From Actinomycetota bacterium (GTDB lineage: Bacteria > Actinomycetota > Actinomycetes > Nanopelagicales > Nanopelagicaceae): a stretch of 61,194 nt of DNA. The stretch spans positions 1 to 61,194 of the forward strand of contig RGJX01000003.1 in assembly GCA_010023045.1 (NCBI GenBank), read 5' to 3'. The notes beneath the pieces were generated by a model. That model saw only the letters and a list, made by a program, of their open reading frames with translations. It was not told where the DNA came from and did not search any database. This document shows positions 48,498-56,724 of this stretch, in pieces. The translations under genes and the position numbers were made by a program. Every line of letters starts with the position of its first letter. Position 1 is the stretch's first letter.

Positions 48498-49060
48498 TTC
48501 TTGCTCCGCCTTCTCTGCAAATTAGACTCTCTTAGTTCTCCCAAGCGGGCTCGCTCCTTCTTTACTGCACTGGCAAGTGACTCTGCAGATGAACCGCGCC
48601 AATGATGGCAGATTGCCAGGGCTAGCGCATCGGTAGTGTCAACTGGCTTTGGCACTTCCTTCAATCCGAGAATTTTGACAACCATCTGCGCTACTTGAGC
48701 TTTATCAGCCCGACCAGATCCCGTAACTGCCGCCTTCACTTCAGTTGGAGTATGTAATGCAATCGGCAAACCACTCTTTGCCGCAAGGAGTAGCGCAACT
48801 CCAGCTGCTTGGCCGGTGGCCATGGCGGTTCGAACATTAAGTTGCGAGAAGACTCTCTCGACTGCGATGGCGTGTGGGGAGACTTTCTGTATCCACTCAT
48901 TTAAAGCCGAATCCAGAGACAACAGTCGTTCTTCAAGTGGAGCAGCAGATTCAGTGCGGATGACTCCGTAGTCAACGAGGCGCAATTTCTTACCCTGTTG
49001 TGATTCAACCACGCCGATTCCGCAGCGAGTTAACCCCGGATCGATGCCTAGTACGCGCAT
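48494..49060 (-). CDS. ruvC: Holliday junction resolvase RuvC
   Basis: Cuts Holliday junctions. The 188-residue RNase H-fold protein has VLGIDPGLTRCGIGVVE (first Asp, near 7), AVERVFSQLNVRTAM (Glu near 68), GSGRADKAQVAQMV and VDTTDALALAICHHW (last Asp pair, near 140). The ATG follows TAGGCT by 6 bases, so ruvCAB probably has its own leaderless promoter separate from yebC. Confidence 0.97.
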   Translation of the reverse strand: MRVLGIDPGLTRCGIGVVESQQGKKLRLVDYGVIRTESAAPLEERLLSLDSALNEWIQKVSPHAIAVERVFSQLNVRTAMATGQAAGVALLLAAKSGLPIALHTPTEVKAAVTGSGRADKAQVAQMVVKILGLKEVPKPVDTTDALALAICHHWRGSSAESLASAVKKERARLGELRESNLQRRRSKN

Positions 49061-49066
49061 ACGGGA

Positions 49067-49072
49067 AGCCTA
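49067..49072 (-). promoter_or_regulatory. -10 element (TAGGCT) for ruvC-ruvA-ruvB
   Basis: TAGGCT ends 6 bases before the ruvC ATG in a 31-base gap; same hexamer and spacing as two other sites in the window. Confidence 0.5.
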
Positions 49073-49091
49073 ATTATCTAGGGAGTTTTGA

Positions 49092-49853
49092 CTAAGCCAG
49101 GCTCGCCATGACCTCGTCAGAAACATCAAAATTTCCGTAGACATTCTGAACATCTTCGAGATCTTCGATTGCATCAATCAATTCGAAGACCGATCTTGCG
49201 ATCTCGGCATCCACGCTGACGGAGACTGTTGGGAGAAACGAAACATCGGCAGACTCATATTCAATTCCAGCGCGTTTGAGCGCATCTCGGGCAGTTGAAA
49301 GTGCAGTTGGTGAAGTCACAACTTCGAAGTTTTCTCCCAAATCATTAACTTCCTCAGCTCCAGCTTCTAGTACAACTTCTAGCAGATCATCCTCAGACAC
49401 TTCTCTTCCAACTTGCTGCTTCTTTACAATGAGGACGCCCTTACGATTGAACATATAGGCAACAGAGCCTGGATCTGCAATGGTGCCACCGTTTCGAGTT
49501 ACAGCTACTCGCACATCAGAAGCCACTCGATTGCGATTATCTGAAAGACACTCAATTAGGAACGCCACTCCGCCCGGTCCATAACCTTCATACATAATCG
49601 TTTCGTAATTTGAGCCACCTGCTTCGGCGCCAGAAGCGCGCTTAAGTGCTCTATCGATATTTTCGCTTGGGACAGAATTCTTCTTCGCCTTCGCTATCGC
49701 ATCATAAAGAGTTGGATTACCGGCTGGATCTGCGCCACCATTTCGAGCCGCAACTTCGATTGCCTTGATGTGTTTGGCAAACGCCTTAGACCGTTTCGAA
49801 TCGATCAGCGCTTTCTTTCGTTTGATCGTCGCCCATTTGGAGTGACCGGACAT
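49092..49853 (-). CDS. YebC/PmpR family protein
   Basis: The 253-residue protein starts [27 protein letters not shown] and contains [29 protein letters not shown] and the acidic C-terminal domain [16 protein letters not shown], all typical of YebC. Members have been described as transcriptional regulators and, more recently, as translation factors helping ribosomes at proline stretches, so the precise role is open. ATG shares one base with the pdxT stop; conserved placement before ruvC. Confidence 0.95.
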   Translation of the reverse strand: MSGHSKWATIKRKKALIDSKRSKAFAKHIKAIEVAARNGGADPAGNPTLYDAIAKAKKNSVPSENIDRALKRASGAEAGGSNYETIMYEGYGPGGVAFLIECLSDNRNRVASDVRVAVTRNGGTIADPGSVAYMFNRKGVLIVKKQQVGREVSEDDLLEVVLEAGAEEVNDLGENFEVVTSPTALSTARDALKRAGIEYESADVSFLPTVSVSVDAEIARSVFELIDAIEDLEDVQNVYGNFDVSDEVMASLA

Positions 49854-50449
49854 CAGACACCGACTCGTAAAGCTCTAGAACAAATCGTCTCAACGAAATA
49901 ACGATGAATCCGATTATCGCTAGTAAGTTCTGGGTGGAAGGAAGTTGCCAATAGATTTTTACTACGTACCGCCACAGGGTGGCCATCAATCTGTGCCAAG
50001 ACTTCAACGCCTTCGCCACAATCCTCAATCCAAGGTGCTCGAATAAAGATCGCTCGGAATTTAGGGCCAGTAATTCCTTTAAATTCGATATCACTCTCAA
50101 AAGAATCTACTTGGCGTCCAAAGGCATTGCGCCGTGCGGTCACATTTAGTCCACCAAAGCTCTCTTGGCCAACAATCGCATCCAAAACGCGATCTGCGAG
50201 AAGAATTAATCCAGCACAAGATCCATAAACAGGCATTCCCGTTCTTATTCGCTCTTGAAGTGTTTCGAAAAGACCGAAGGCTCTAGCTAATTTACTTATT
50301 GTGGTGGATTCTCCGCCTGGAATAACCAGCGCCTGTACGCTCTCAAGCTCGCTTAAGGTTCTTACTTCAATCGCTCCAACGCCACAATCACTTAACGCGC
50401 TTATGTGCTCTCGTACATCGCCTTGGAGCGCGAGGACTCCAACAATCAC
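49853..50449 (-). CDS. pdxT: pyridoxal 5'-phosphate synthase glutaminase subunit PdxT
   Basis: Supplies ammonia for PLP synthesis. The 198-residue class I glutaminase has [16 protein letters not shown] (about 43-58), the nucleophile in [13 protein letters not shown] (about 74-86) and the His-Glu pair in [10 protein letters not shown] (about 168-177). It starts 5 bases after pdxS and the two form the 12+12 PLP synthase complex. Confidence 0.97.
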   Translation of the reverse strand: MIVGVLALQGDVREHISALSDCGVGAIEVRTLSELESVQALVIPGGESTTISKLARAFGLFETLQERIRTGMPVYGSCAGLILLADRVLDAIVGQESFGGLNVTARRNAFGRQVDSFESDIEFKGITGPKFRAIFIRAPWIEDCGEGVEVLAQIDGHPVAVRSKNLLATSFHPELTSDNRIHRYFVETICSRALRVGV

Positions 50450-50454
50450 AGTCT

Positions 50455-51348
50455 TTACCAGCCCCGTTCAGCTAGACGATGCGGTACTGGAATATCAGCA
50501 ACATTAATGCCAACCATCGCTTCGCCAAGTCCGCGTGATTGTTCAGCAACGACCTTTGGATCGTTGTAAAAGGTTACTGATTTAACAATTGCGGAAGCGC
50601 GCTTAGCTGGATCTCCGCTCTTAAAGATTCCCGAGCCAACGAATACTCCATCTGCTCCAAGTTGCATCATCATCGCTGCGTCGGCAGGAGTTGCAATTCC
50701 GCCGGCAGTAAAGAGAACGACGGGTAATTTGCCGGTCTGCGCTACTTCTTTTACAAGATCGTATGGCGCCTGAAGCTCTTTGGCCGCAACATATAACTCA
50801 TCTTCGCGCATCGAGGTGAGTCTGCGAATCTCATCTGAGATTGAGCGCATATGAGTTGTGGCATTTGAGACGTCGCCCGTTCCAGCTTCTCCTTTGGAGC
50901 GAATCATCGCCGCACCTTCATTTATGCGCCGTAACGCCTCACCAAGATTTGTAGCGCCGCATACAAAAGGAACAGTGAAGTTCCATTTATCAATGTGATG
51001 TGTGTAATCCGCAGGGGTTAGTACTTCAGATTCATCAATGTAATCCACTCCAATGGCTTGGAGAATTTGAGCTTCCACGAAATGCCCAATACGTGCTTTT
51101 GCCATTACCGGAATTGAGACAGTGGCTTGAATCTCAGCGATCATGTCTGGGTCGGACATTCTTGCTACGCCACCTTGCGCGCGGATATCGGCAGGCACTC
51201 GTTCCAACGCCATTACCGCGACCGCGCCAGCGTCTTCGGCAATCTTCGCCTGATCAGCGTTGACTACATCCATAATCACGCCGCCCTTGAGCATCTCGGC
51301 CATTCCCCGCTTTACGCGCGATGTACCGGTTAAATGAGTCTCAGCCAT
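50455..51348 (-). CDS. pdxS: pyridoxal 5'-phosphate synthase subunit PdxS
   Basis: Builds PLP from ribose 5-phosphate, glyceraldehyde 3-phosphate and ammonia. The 297-residue TIM barrel has [28 protein letters not shown], the active-site lysine in [10 protein letters not shown], the second lysine in [12 protein letters not shown], and [38 protein letters not shown] follows TAGAAT by 6 bases, so pdxST has a promoter of its own. Confidence 0.98.
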   Translation of the reverse strand: MAETHLTGTSRVKRGMAEMLKGGVIMDVVNADQAKIAEDAGAVAVMALERVPADIRAQGGVARMSDPDMIAEIQATVSIPVMAKARIGHFVEAQILQAIGVDYIDESEVLTPADYTHHIDKWNFTVPFVCGATNLGEALRRINEGAAMIRSKGEAGTGDVSNATTHMRSISDEIRRLTSMREDELYVAAKELQAPYDLVKEVAQTGKLPVVLFTAGGIATPADAAMMMQLGADGVFVGSGIFKSGDPAKRASAIVKSVTFYNDPKVVAEQSRGLGEAMVGINVADIPVPHRLAERGW

Positions 51349-51354
51349 GGCCGG

Positions 51355-51360
51355 ATTCTA
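51355..51360 (-). promoter_or_regulatory. -10 element (TAGAAT) for pdxS-pdxT
   Basis: TAGAAT on the minus strand ends 6 bases before the pdxS ATG within the 42-base gap after the DUF3048 gene. No Shine-Dalgarno. Confidence 0.55.
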
Positions 51361-51390
51361 CTTAATTTCCCTAAACGGGCGAGTTCGCCT

Positions 51391-52398
51391 CTATTTGCCG
51401 TTGGAATCCTTGACGAGCGGATATGAAATCTCGGGTTCTTGATCGGTTAGGAAAATCCAGACCTGGCCGGTTGCAAAGTATGCCGGCTCCCCGTTTTCTA
51501 AAGTCCAACTAGTCGGGGATGTTGCACTCGCGCGTTTCCAAATCATCGGTGTGATGGTTCCGTCTCGTAGTAATAACGCCTTTCCAGCTCCAATTACATT
51601 TGTCTTTGGAGTTACTCCCCCGAATTTATCTCCGTACTCTGAAGGTTTGATCTCGGCAAATTGGATTACTAGATTATTTGAACCAAGTTGTAAACCAGAT
51701 TTAGCGAGATTGGGCTCACCATCGAAATTTAAGAGAAAGCGCTGCTCTTCTTCATTCCAGAGCGCTTCATAGGATGCATTGGGCCAATTCACTTTCACTC
51801 GCAAGACAGGTTTCGCTAACTCACTCAATTCGCCATGTGTCCAGCCAACAGGCTTTACCAAATCCACGCTCTCTGCTTTATCCAAAAGAAGTGGGATTCG
51901 AACCATCATCGAGTAAGGCGCAATCCTCTCTGGGTCATTGAAGTAAATCGACGGTGGATTACGTTCCGCACTTAAGTTCTCGAGATTTGCAGCCGCGATT
52001 ACAGGACGCAACTTGCTCTGAGCCCCGCTATACATAAAGCCAACCCGACCGAATTGGGCCAAGATGTCTATATCTGAAATCCGTGCCGATCTAATCGGGC
52101 CAACTTGCTCTGGATAATTTGAACTATATATCCCCATCAATCGCGTCAATCCAGCTTCAACCTGGGTAATGATCACAACGTCGGCCTTCTCAACTCCTTC
52201 TTGTGGATGTGCAGCGCGCGTATCATCGAATTTGATCGCTATAACTTTTCCATTGCTGCCTACCTCACCAGTAAGAACATTTCGCTCTGGTTCTGGGGTA
52301 GGTTCCATGAATGGCAGATTCGACAGTGAGCAACTAGTAAGGCTAAGTGCTGTTAGAAGCGGAAGAAGTGAAATCTTAAGGGACTTAAAGAACATCAT
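51391..52398 (-). CDS. DUF3048 family lipoprotein (YerB-like)
   Basis: Starting at the ATG at 52398, the N-terminus MMFFKSLKISLLPLLTALSLTSC is a lipoprotein signal with the lipobox SLTSC. Two DUF3048 lobes follow: RPIAIKFDDTRAAHPQEGVEKADVVIITQVEAGLTRL and IRSARISDIDILAQFG, and later GVTPKTNVIGAGKALLLRDGTITPMIWKRAS. The family (YerB) is extracytoplasmic with unknown function. The ORF-track start adds 14 residues that overlap the upstream gene further; ATG at 52395 is equally possible. Confidence 0.85.
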   Translation of the reverse strand: MMFFKSLKISLLPLLTALSLTSCSLSNLPFMEPTPEPERNVLTGEVGSNGKVIAIKFDDTRAAHPQEGVEKADVVIITQVEAGLTRLMGIYSSNYPEQVGPIRSARISDIDILAQFGRVGFMYSGAQSKLRPVIAAANLENLSAERNPPSIYFNDPERIAPYSMMVRIPLLLDKAESVDLVKPVGWTHGELSELAKPVLRVKVNWPNASYEALWNEEEQRFLLNFDGEPNLAKSGLQLGSNNLVIQFAEIKPSEYGDKFGGVTPKTNVIGAGKALLLRDGTITPMIWKRASATSPTSWTLENGEPAYFATGQVWIFLTDQEPEISYPLVKDSNGK

Positions 52399-52882
52399 CT
52401 TCAAAAGGATAAGTGATAGGAAGCGGCGCTCTTCCAGCAAGGCGAAAAGCCCGAATTATGAGTTTTTCCCGACGTTTGCGGGTAGCAGTGACTGATTCTT
52501 GATGGATTGCAATTGCCGTGCGTAAGCGATCAGTTATTGAATCTAACTCGCTAAAAATTTCTGGGTATAACTCAGGTATGTCGCTCTCTTGCCGTAAAAG
52601 CTTTAGCGCCTCCGAGAGTCCACTCTCGGCTTCGCTTCGCTCCGAGATTTCGGCATCACGAGCTTGATGGGCTGCTGAAGTCAATAAAAGATTAGTAGCG
52701 GGATCTACCTCGTTTAAATGCGCAATCTCGCCTGCAAGAGCAGCGCGTCGCTGGAGAATTGAATCTAGATTAGCCCAAGAAGTCTCGACCCTATGATGTA
52801 GCCGATCTAACCTGTTTGCCGAAAACGTCAAGTACCAGATAAACGCTAGAGTTATAAGCAGTCCGATAATGAACTCACTCAA
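52385..52882 (-). CDS. LemA-like membrane-anchored protein
   Basis: A 165-residue protein with one N-terminal membrane segment (FIIGLLITLAFIWYLTF) followed by helices beginning NRLDRLHHRVETSWANLDSILQRRAALAGEI, the arrangement seen in LemA proteins. It lies directly after pimA (4-base overlap), where other actinobacteria keep an uncharacterised membrane protein. Function unknown; possible link to the cell envelope is inference. Confidence 0.65.
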   Translation of the reverse strand: MSEFIIGLLITLAFIWYLTFSANRLDRLHHRVETSWANLDSILQRRAALAGEIAHLNEVDPATNLLLTSAAHQARDAEISERSEAESGLSEALKLLRQESDIPELYPEIFSELDSITDRLRTAIAIHQESVTATRKRREKLIIRAFRLAGRAPLPITYPFEDDVL

Positions 52883-54060
52883 CTTAGTTCACCTCTATCT
52901 TCTCGACTTAGGAACCGAAGCCAGGTTCGTGGTTCTGATCCAACTGTAACTTTCTCAGATTCGCCCTGAGCATGTTGGTATACGTTCATTATTTCTGGTC
53001 CCACTGTCTTCCAATCAAATTTCATCGCTCCTAGTTCGGCCTGTTCTCGCAGATCAGCAATTGCCTTTTGGTCTTTTGCGATCTTGATAATCTGCTTGGC
53101 AAGATGATTAGCGTCGCCATTTGTGAATGTTAAGCCGTACTTACCGTATCCGAGCACGCTTTCAAATGCCGGGAGATCGCTAGCAACGATTGCAGCTCCC
53201 GCAGCCATCGCCTCAGCCAGAATAATTCCAAATGATTCGCCTCCAGTATTTGGGGCGACATAAAGATCAACTGATTTAAGAAAGCTTGCTTTATCTTCCT
53301 CACTAAGTCGACCAAGAAAGACAATTCGATTTCGAAGGCTTGGATTTAACGCCTGCATTACCTCCAAACCCTCCCCCGGTCCGGCAATTAAAACCCGTAG
53401 ATTGGGAATAGCCCGTGTCAGGTTTGGGACCGCTTCCATTAGTACGTTCAGGCCCTTACGAGGCTCGGAGAAACGCCCCAGGAATCCGATGGTGAACTCG
53501 CGCTTCCATTCTGGATTCACATTGGCCGACGCGAAAAATGAGGTATCAATTCCATTAGGAATTACCACAGCATCGGTATCTAGATGAATTGTGAGAGTTT
53601 CGCGAGCAACTTCACTTACCGCAATTCGTGCTCTTAGTTTCTCGATAACCGGTTCAAGCAAGGGTGCAATTGCGAATGCGACTTTCTGTCGTGGAGCGGC
53701 CACATGGAATGTTCCCACCATCGGTCCTTCTGCGATTGAGCAAGCTAAAAGTGATAGCGATGGAATGGCGGGCTCATGTAGATGCATGACATCAAATTCA
53801 TTTCGAGCTATCCATTGACGGACCCTCGTTGCAGCAACCGGCCCAAAGAGAACCCGCGCAACTGCGCCGTTATATGGGATTGCGACCGGTCTACCAGCCG
53901 AGACCACAAACTCTTCAGCTACCGCTTCTTCATCAAGTGCTGGCGCCAGAACTGATACGTCGTGTCCCTCAGCTAAAAAATGATTAGCTAGATCCTTTAC
54001 ATGTGCCTGTACCCCACCTGGAACGTCCCAGGCGTATGGAGAGACCATTCCAATTTTCAC
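52879..54060 (-). CDS. pimA: phosphatidylinositol alpha-mannosyltransferase PimA
   Basis: GT4 glycosyltransferase of 393 residues that transfers the first mannose from GDP-mannose to phosphatidylinositol. Seen: MVSPYAWDVPGGVQAHVKDLA, GTFHVAAPRQK, FLGRFSEPRKGLNVLMEA (about 193-210) and the E-x7-E donor motif in NTGGESFGIILAEAMAAGAAIVAS. Followed by a LemA-like gene and preceded by the PI-mannoside acyltransferase, the standard actinobacterial arrangement. Confidence 0.92.
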   Translation of the reverse strand: MKIGMVSPYAWDVPGGVQAHVKDLANHFLAEGHDVSVLAPALDEEAVAEEFVVSAGRPVAIPYNGAVARVLFGPVAATRVRQWIARNEFDVMHLHEPAIPSLSLLACSIAEGPMVGTFHVAAPRQKVAFAIAPLLEPVIEKLRARIAVSEVARETLTIHLDTDAVVIPNGIDTSFFASANVNPEWKREFTIGFLGRFSEPRKGLNVLMEAVPNLTRAIPNLRVLIAGPGEGLEVMQALNPSLRNRIVFLGRLSEEDKASFLKSVDLYVAPNTGGESFGIILAEAMAAGAAIVASDLPAFESVLGYGKYGLTFTNGDANHLAKQIIKIAKDQKAIADLREQAELGAMKFDWKTVGPEIMNVYQHAQGESEKVTVGSEPRTWLRFLSREDRGELS

Positions 54061-54944
54061 TTATTTACTCTCTCTACAAATATCCGTTGCTGCATATGCC
54101 ATGAAGATGGGTCACTCTTTATGTCACGAGCGAACTGATTGGCAAGCTCTTGAGTCAGGCGCTGGATTTCATCACTTTCGCTTTGACTTCTACGCACCAA
54201 AAATGGCCCACTGAATCTTATGTTGATACCAATATCCGTAAAGGAAACATAAGCGGTAATCAAATTAGCTTCCGTCTTTATCGCCAAGAGTGCCGGCCCT
54301 GCAGGCATCCGCGCATTAGCGTCAAAGAATTCAACATCCACACCACTTCGAGATAAATCCCGATCCGCAACAAGGGCAACAAGCTTTCCCTCTTGCAAAA
54401 AGTTAATTAGTTGGTCGGTTACCTTTTCCTCAAGGTCTAGAACCTTCATGCCCATCCGCTCTCTGTGGGCAAGAAACCTGCGAAATAGCCGTTCTGGCCG
54501 CAAATGCTCAGCGACCGTATGGACTTTTATTCCTTGCGAGCAGTAATAGAGGCCGGCATGGTCCCAGTTTCCCGCATGAGGTAAAGCGATTATCACACCC
54601 TTACCGCTTTTGACCGAGTCGAGAAAAAGTTCGTTGTTCTCTGTTGTGACCGTGGCTGCAACTCTCTCTTGGCTCCAGTCTGAAATACGAAATGTGTCGC
54701 ACCAATAGCGCATCGCACTAGATACTCCACTTCGAACCAGCGCCTCTAATTCATCATTTTCTAGCAAAGGTAGAACTTGCCTGTAGTTCTCTCTTAGTCG
54801 CGCAATTCGTTTTCCATTCTTTCGATAAGCGCGCTCTGCAATCCTTTCGAAAAATTTATATGCAGTTCTCTCCGGCAGCAGACGAACAATTCTCCAGAGC
54901 GCACTGTAAATAAGGTAAGTCAAGAACTCTTGAATCGCTTTCAC
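54057..54944 (-). CDS. phosphatidylinositol mannoside acyltransferase (PatA-like)
   Basis: Member of the LpxL/HtrB acyltransferase family with the catalytic HxxxxD in LPHAGNWDHAGLYY. It should acylate the mannose of PIM1/PIM2 at the inner membrane face (family knowledge). The track start at 55007 overlaps pgsA by 66 bases; I use the GTG at 54944, whose GTGA overlaps the pgsA TGA, giving 295 residues that begin VKAIQEFLTYLIYSALWRIVRLLP, like the family. Confidence 0.9.
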   Translation of the reverse strand: MKAIQEFLTYLIYSALWRIVRLLPERTAYKFFERIAERAYRKNGKRIARLRENYRQVLPLLENDELEALVRSGVSSAMRYWCDTFRISDWSQERVAATVTTENNELFLDSVKSGKGVIIALPHAGNWDHAGLYYCSQGIKVHTVAEHLRPERLFRRFLAHRERMGMKVLDLEEKVTDQLINFLQEGKLVALVADRDLSRSGVDVEFFDANARMPAGPALLAIKTEANLITAYVSFTDIGINIRFSGPFLVRRSQSESDEIQRLTQELANQFARDIKSDPSSWHMQQRIFVERVNK

Positions 54945-55531
54945 GCTTGATGCACAGCTTTCATTCGCTGGATTACGGTGATCGAACTGATGAATACAAG
55001 GAGCCATAGCGAAAGACCTAGAGCGAAGTCCAGACCAAGACCATAGAGACCTGTTCCAACAAGAAGGATGATCAAACGTTCGGGACGTTCAGCAAAACCG
55101 ACCGAACACTCGATTCCAAGGCTCTCTGCTTTTGCCCTAATGTATGGAATAAGGCCCCCGAGAAATAAGGCGGCTATTGCCAATACGTGAAGATCAGAGC
55201 CCTCATTAAAGAGGTAGATCCATATACCAATCACGATAGCTGCATCACTGATTCGATCGAGAGTCGAATCCAGTAGCGCACCCCAAGGGGTTCCATCACT
55301 CTTGGATATCCGGGCCATCGTTCCATCAAAAAGATCACTTAAGGCAAAGAGAGAAACCAGCAAAGTTCCGAGAAAAAATTCTCCTCTTGCAAAGAAGTAG
55401 ATAGATGAGAAAGCCACTCCAGCCGCACCTATTACGGTGATCGCATTAGCGCTGAGTCCAATACGAAGCAGCGCCCGGCAGATGGGTGTGATGAAAGCCG
55501 TGACGGGGGCTTTGAAGTATCTCTGAATCAT
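54941..55531 (-). CDS. pgsA: CDP-alcohol phosphatidyltransferase (phosphatidylinositol phosphate synthase)
   Basis: Six-segment membrane enzyme with the CDP-alcohol signature DLFDGTMARISKSDGTPWGALLDSTLDR (D-x2-DG-x2-AR-x8-G-x3-D-x3-D). Its place before patA and pimA indicates phosphatidylinositol phosphate synthesis from CDP-diacylglycerol and inositol phosphate, rather than phosphatidylglycerol phosphate. I choose the ATG at 55531 (Met4 of the ORF-track protein) because TACGAT ends 7 bases before it; the track start at 55540 would overlap that hexamer. Confidence 0.88.
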   Translation of the reverse strand: MIQRYFKAPVTAFITPICRALLRIGLSANAITVIGAAGVAFSSIYFFARGEFFLGTLLVSLFALSDLFDGTMARISKSDGTPWGALLDSTLDRISDAAIVIGIWIYLFNEGSDLHVLAIAALFLGGLIPYIRAKAESLGIECSVGFAERPERLIILLVGTGLYGLGLDFALGLSLWLLVFISSITVIQRMKAVHQA

Positions 55532-55538
55532 TGGATAC

Positions 55539-55544
55539 ATCGTA
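55539..55544 (-). promoter_or_regulatory. -10 element (TACGAT) for the pgsA-patA-pimA series
   Basis: TACGAT on the minus strand ends 7 bases before the ATG at 55531. It shares two base pairs with the plus-strand TAGGCT of the divergent gene. Confidence 0.5.
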
Positions 55545-55548
55545 GGCT
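55543..55548 (+). promoter_or_regulatory. -10 element (TAGGCT) for the EF-G-like gene
   Basis: TAGGCT ends 6 bases before the ATG at 55555; it overlaps the opposing pgsA -10 by two base pairs. Confidence 0.5.
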
Positions 55549-55554
55549 CTCTTT

Positions 55555-56166
55555 ATGAGTGAGCCACTGATTAAGCTACTTCTCGCTCATCATCGAGATG
55601 TTAAGCCGGCACATACCCTCACTGCTCTAAAGGCCAACGTCGAGGTAATAGTTCTGCCTGCTCAACTATCCGAATTGGGTTCTTTTGAGTCAGTCGATCT
55701 CTTTGCTCTGCTAGTCGATGCTAGAAGTGGAATCTCGAAAGAGATGATCGAGCTATGGCATCACTTTCAAGAGCGACAATTCCCACGGGCCATGATTGTG
55801 CAAGGAATTGAGTTCTCCGAATCTGATTTCGACGACATTGTTTTGATTGGTAATCGAGTTCTTGAACAGTTCGCCACGCCATATCTAGTCCTCCATGACG
55901 ACCTTGGCCAACCAACGGCTCTAATTTCTCTAGAGGACAACCTTGTACATGATTATTCTGGCGCTGAAAAGAATCGCTACTCAGCCGATAGCGAACTTAT
56001 GGATTTGATTTCAGAATTTCAAGAAGAGTACTTACAGCTCTACAAAGAGTTGGGAGAAGAAGGTTTCTTTCAAGGAATATTTGCGATTGCAATTCCGATT
56101 GGAAGCGAGAAACCTTTTGGAATCCCAGAACTGAATATGGTTATTGAAGCGCTTTCCAAGCGTTAG
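55555..56166 (+). CDS. degenerate elongation factor G-like protein without P-loop
   Basis: I do not recognise a named family with certainty. The 203-residue sequence tracks part of the EF-G GTPase domain: VDLFALLVDARSGI and FPRAMIVQGIEFSESDFDD resemble the segments around G3/G4, PYLVLHDDLGQPTALISLEDN resembles the G-prime insert, and DLISEFQEEYLQLYKELGEEGFFQGIFAIAIPIG resembles the end of the G domain. The P-loop (GHVDHGKT-type) and NKxD are absent, so it probably does not hydrolyse GTP. It is divergent from pgsA and overlaps the HIT gene by 26 bases, convergent. Confidence 0.6.
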   Translation: MSEPLIKLLLAHHRDVKPAHTLTALKANVEVIVLPAQLSELGSFESVDLFALLVDARSGISKEMIELWHHFQERQFPRAMIVQGIEFSESDFDDIVLIGNRVLEQFATPYLVLHDDLGQPTALISLEDNLVHDYSGAEKNRYSADSELMDLISEFQEEYLQLYKELGEEGFFQGIFAIAIPIGSEKPFGIPELNMVIEALSKR

Positions 56167-56713
56167 CTAATTCTGCCCGCGTCTCAGTAAGAAGTTTTGG
56201 CAGTACTTTGGTCTGGCCAATTAAAGGCATGAAGTTCGCATCCCCCGACCATCTTGGAATCACATGTTGGTGGATATGTTCGGCTACCCCAGCTCCCGAA
56301 ACTGCGCCCTGGTTCATACCCAGATTGAAACCGGCGGGCTTCGAAACCTCTCTAATAACCCGCATGGCGTCCGAAGTTAATCTAAAAATCTCTTCGCGCT
56401 CTTCCTTTGAGATCTCTGTTAAGTCAGCAACATGTCTAAAGGTGCAGATGAGAAGATGTCCTGGGTTATAGGGATATAGATTAAGAACCGCGTAAGCAAG
56501 CTCCCCACGATAAACAATTAAAGAATTTTCATCATCGCCTTTTGGAATTTCGCAGAACGGACAAGCGACATCATTGCCTTTAAGAGGTCGATTTTCGCCC
56601 GATAAATACGCCATTCGATGTGGCGCCCAGAGACGTTGCCAGCGGTCAGGGATTCCAACGCCATCAATTTCAACGCCATCAATTTCAACGCCATCAGGCG
56701 CTTTTTCAGTCAT
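56141..56713 (-). CDS. HIT family protein (diadenosine polyphosphate hydrolase/phosphorylase type)
   Basis: The histidine triad EHIHQHVIPRW (about 142-152) and the preceding NLYPYNPGHLLICTFRHVADL identify a HIT nucleotide-binding protein; the location beside thrS and pgsA matches the actinobacterial Ap4A-cleaving member. CPFCEIP and CTF cysteines could bind zinc. The first 25 residues contain a tandem DGVEI repeat from a 15-base DNA repeat. ATG lies 11 bases after the thrS stop. Confidence 0.88.
   Translation of the reverse strand: MTEKAPDGVEIDGVEIDGVGIPDRWQRLWAPHRMAYLSGENRPLKGNDVACPFCEIPKGDDENSLIVYRGELAYAVLNLYPYNPGHLLICTFRHVADLTEISKEEREEIFRLTSDAMRVIREVSKPAGFNLGMNQGAVSGAGVAEHIHQHVIPRWSGDANFMPLIGQTKVLPKLLTETRAELANAWKALQ
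56656..56696 (-). repeat. 15-base in-frame tandem repeat in the HIT gene
   Basis: CAACGCCATCAATTT occurs twice perfectly and then as an 11-base partial copy (plus-strand orientation). It encodes DGVEI-DGVEI-DGV in the HIT protein N-terminus. The unit is a multiple of three, so copy changes would alter length without frameshift. Confidence 0.9.
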
Positions 56714-56724
56714 CTAATACTCTC

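Noticed and set aside
52879-54060. pimA as a general GT4 sugar transferase of exopolysaccharide synthesis
   Set aside because: Tight coupling to pgsA and a PatA-like acyltransferase and the N-terminal pattern favour PimA; no polysaccharide genes are nearby.
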